Positions 4,859 through 6,423 of a stretch of 6,423 nucleotides of DNA are shown here, in pieces. Location of the stretch: assembly GCA_947480375.1 (NCBI GenBank), contig CANKCX010000045.1, forward strand, positions 1 through 6,423, given 5' to 3'. Every line of letters starts with the position of its first letter. Position 1 is the stretch's first letter. A program made the translations under genes and the position numbers. The notes under the pieces are model-generated. The model had not been told where the DNA came from and searched no databases. It saw only the letters and a program-made list of their open reading frames with translations. This stretch comes from Actinomycetota bacterium (lineage in GTDB: Bacteria > Actinomycetota > Actinomycetes > Nanopelagicales > Nanopelagicaceae).

Positions 4859-6010
4859 ATGACTTACAGAGAAGAAAATGATGCCGCAGATTATTACGAT
4901 GATCCAATTGAATTAATTAGCCAACCTAAAAGGAAAAAACTTTCATCAGGTTTAGCGCTAATCCTTTTCATCATAAGCGGCGGACTATTTGTACAAACTA
5001 CACTCGCGGCAAATATTTCACTCAATTCTGGCAGTGCTGTTGAATTTGGCCAAGGCATTTCAATGACCGCTGCATGTTCCGGCAACTCTGTTTTAACAGT
5101 GACTCCAAATTCAACTTTTGTGAATGTATCTGGGAGCGGGTCTCACTATTTAAACACGATTACAGTTTCAGGAATCCCATCAACCTGTAATGGTGCCGAC
5201 TTCAATATTTCAGTTTATGACTCAACCACATCTAATGCACTCGCGATGTTTAACTCAACTTCGAAAGTAGCCGTGGTTTATAGCAATGCCGGAACATTTG
5301 AAGTTGGACATGGTGGTTCAGGTTCTACGGTTTCAAGTGGATCGGGAACATTCACCGTTACTTTTGGTAGCCCAGCAGCTTTAGCATCAAATGTTTCAAG
5401 AATTACCATCCAATCGAGTTCGCACGTGCCTGCAAACTGCATCGATGATGGAGTTTGTGTGGTTGGCGCGATTGGTGGCGGACCTGGTGGCGGAACTATT
5501 TTCTATTACAGCGCTGCAGGTTTTTCTGCGCCTGGAACTTCATGCAACCTAAGTTGCCATTATTTAGAGTGGAATCAGACCGCAGGTACCGTAACAAATC
5601 AAAATATGGGAGTAGATGCCTTCTTAAGATGGTCTTCCGATACTTCGAATTTAGCGGGAGTAACTTCAACCGCATTTGGCGCTGGATATGCAAACACGCA
5701 AAAGATGTTGACCAATAATGGTGCAACTGGATCCACGGCAGATACTTCTGGCGCGGCGTATGGAGCTTCAAGATACGGCGGAACTGATGGAAGCGTTGGC
5801 CAATGGTTCTTACCTTCATACGAAGAGCTTCTACTTATGTCGCAGAGCAGTTATAGAACTGCAGGCGGACTAAGCGGTAACTACTACTGGTCTTCCTCTG
5901 AAGATGCCACAAATTCAAGTAGAGGAATTGGTGTGGATTGGGGCGCCAGAACTTCAATAGCTTGGACAAAGAATGCGAACTTCTACACCAGATATGTACG
6001 GGCTTTCTAG
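4859..6010 (+). CDS. Secreted or membrane-anchored surface protein, DUF1566/Lcl-C-like C-terminus (paralogue 2)
   Basis: This 383-residue protein is collinear with the preceding gene product. Over residues 1-200 the two align without a gap and I count 135 identical positions; over 51-122 it is 57 of 72. It shares the acidic leader (DYYDDPIEL), PKRKK, the hydrophobic helix, the QTTLA-A junction and Cys73, 110, 194 and 200. The C-terminal domain keeps the skeleton GPGGGTIFY, CHYLE, YANTQ, GQWFLPSYEELLL (314-326), YYWSSSED and the ending RYVRAF, but is shorter and differs in between. The DNA differs at many third positions even where protein is identical, so the duplication is old and under purifying selection. 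AGGA overlapping the upstream stop, seven bases before the ATG, and the 9-bp gap indicate cotranscription. The ligand is unknown. Confidence 0.8.
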   Translation: MTYREENDAADYYDDPIELISQPKRKKLSSGLALILFIISGGLFVQTTLAANISLNSGSAVEFGQGISMTAACSGNSVLTVTPNSTFVNVSGSGSHYLNTITVSGIPSTCNGADFNISVYDSTTSNALAMFNSTSKVAVVYSNAGTFEVGHGGSGSTVSSGSGTFTVTFGSPAALASNVSRITIQSSSHVPANCIDDGVCVVGAIGGGPGGGTIFYYSAAGFSAPGTSCNLSCHYLEWNQTAGTVTNQNMGVDAFLRWSSDTSNLAGVTSTAFGAGYANTQKMLTNNGATGSTADTSGAAYGASRYGGTDGSVGQWFLPSYEELLLMSQSSYRTAGGLSGNYYWSSSEDATNSSRGIGVDWGARTSIAWTKNANFYTRYVRAF

Positions 6011-6087
6011 GCCTTATTAGGCACCAAATCCTTTCGAAGTAGATCCCATGAGAGTTCGCCCTATTCCGAGCTTTTAACTATTTCACT

Positions 6088-6093
6088 TAGTAT
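6088..6093 (+). promoter_or_regulatory. Candidate -10 element for a leaderless fprA mRNA
   Basis: TAGTAT matches four of six positions of the -10 consensus, including the first two and the last two bases. It ends six bases before the GTG start at 6100, so transcription would begin at or beside the start codon. No Shine-Dalgarno lies between. No convincing -35 is seen. Leaderless genes are common in actinobacteria, which fits. Confidence 0.4.
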
Positions 6094-6099
6094 TGCCTC

Positions 6100-6423
6100 G
6101 TGGCAAGAAAATATAAGATAGCGATCGTTGGTGCTGGACCATCTGGTTATTTCGCTGCACAAGCCCTTCAAAATAGCGTGAGCGATGAATTAACTTTTTC
6201 AATAGACATGATTGAACGTCTTCCGACTCCTTGGGGTCTTGTTCGTTCTGGCGTTGCACCAGATCACCCAAAGATTAAGACAGTCTCAAAGGTATTCGAG
6301 AAGGTTGCAGCGGAACCTGGTTTTCGGTTATTTGGAAATGTAGAACTTGGTAAAGATATTTCACTTGCTGATTTAACTAATAAATACGATGCAGTTGTGA
6401 TGGCGACGGGTTCAGCCGTTGGA
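6100..6423 (+). CDS. fprA: Ferredoxin/adrenodoxin-type NADP+ reductase, N-terminal part
   Basis: The first 108 codons are present; the gene runs off the window. It is an FAD-dependent reductase that moves electrons between NADPH and ferredoxin. The start of the protein shows the FAD dinucleotide fold IAIVGAGPSGYFAAQ (7-21, GxGxxG at 11-16). The family hallmark MIERLPTPWGLVRSGVAPDH (37-56) and the following HPKIK are diagnostic of the FprA/adrenodoxin reductase group. RLFGNVELGKDI (76-87) and the YDAVVMATGS strand (96-105) follow in the usual order. The GTG at 6100 is chosen because TAG at 6088-6090 closes the frame upstream and the N-terminus then has the expected length. The gene is preceded by 89 bases without a clear terminator; a weak GCCT-AGGC stem at 6011-6022 has no T-run. 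Confidence 0.92.
   Translation, partial: MARKYKIAIVGAGPSGYFAAQALQNSVSDELTFSIDMIERLPTPWGLVRSGVAPDHPKIKTVSKVFEKVAAEPGFRLFGNVELGKDISLADLTNKYDAVVMATGSAVG

Noticed and set aside
5496..5819. 107-codon minus-strand frame inside paralogue 2
   Set aside because: It is antisense to the DUF1566-like domain, rich in residues typical of shadow frames, and not mirrored in paralogue 1.
4200..6010. Diversity-generating retroelement acting on the C-terminal domains
   Set aside because: The variable tip made this worth considering, but no template repeat, reverse transcriptase or near-identical repeat pair with adenine-specific changes is visible in the window.
6011..6022. Terminator after paralogue 2
   Set aside because: GCCT-TATT-AGGC gives only a four-base stem with no following T-run.
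6083..6271. Minus-strand 62-codon frame over the start of fprA
   Set aside because: It is antisense to an unmistakable FprA N-terminus.

Overview
The window looks like chromosome from a small-genome, low-GC actinobacterium of the freshwater acI / Nanopelagicales type. This is inferred from four things: an FprA-type ferredoxin-NADP reductase, an LmeA-like DUF2993 lipid-binding protein, very tight gene packing, and AT-leaning codons in actinobacterial families. The taxon cannot be fixed from the sequence alone.

Positions 1-412 resemble the end of an integrated element. A 3' tRNA-Ser(GCU) portion ending in encoded CCA (about 350-412) is preceded by sequence that does not make a good 5' tRNA half. 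Left of it lie a perfect tandem 11-bp repeat (235-256), a G5T7 tract behind an imperfect hairpin (243-285), an 11-bp bulged hairpin (123-153), and the first 12 codons of a leftward gene with a strong Shine-Dalgarno (1-36). Integrated elements normally leave such a 3' tRNA copy at their distal end. The element would therefore lie to the left, and the host chromosome would begin after about 412.

Positions 413-1654 hold a short spacer and a two-gene rightward operon. It encodes a DUF2993/LmeA-like membrane-anchored protein (TTG start) and a small four-helix membrane protein whose Shine-Dalgarno overlaps the previous stop. The second gene meets a leftward gene tail to tail, with the two stop codons sharing TTAA.

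Positions 1651-3434 hold a leftward two-component operon. The NarL/LuxR-type response regulator comes first, followed by a four-helix membrane histidine kinase; they overlap by ATGA. The regulator faces a 152-bp divergent promoter region containing a 14-bp inverted repeat.

Positions 3587-6010 hold two rightward tandem paralogues, 9 bp apart. Each has a cytoplasmic acidic/basic leader, one signal/anchor helix, a conserved extracellular domain and a divergent C-terminal domain of DUF1566/Lcl-C type. The first 200 residues align without a gap (135 identical by my count), after which the C-terminal parts diverge. An obvious hypothesis is that the divergent two-component system controls these surface proteins.

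Positions 6100-6423 hold the start of fprA, with a GTG start six bases after a -10-like TAGTAT, consistent with a leaderless mRNA. The gene runs off the right edge.
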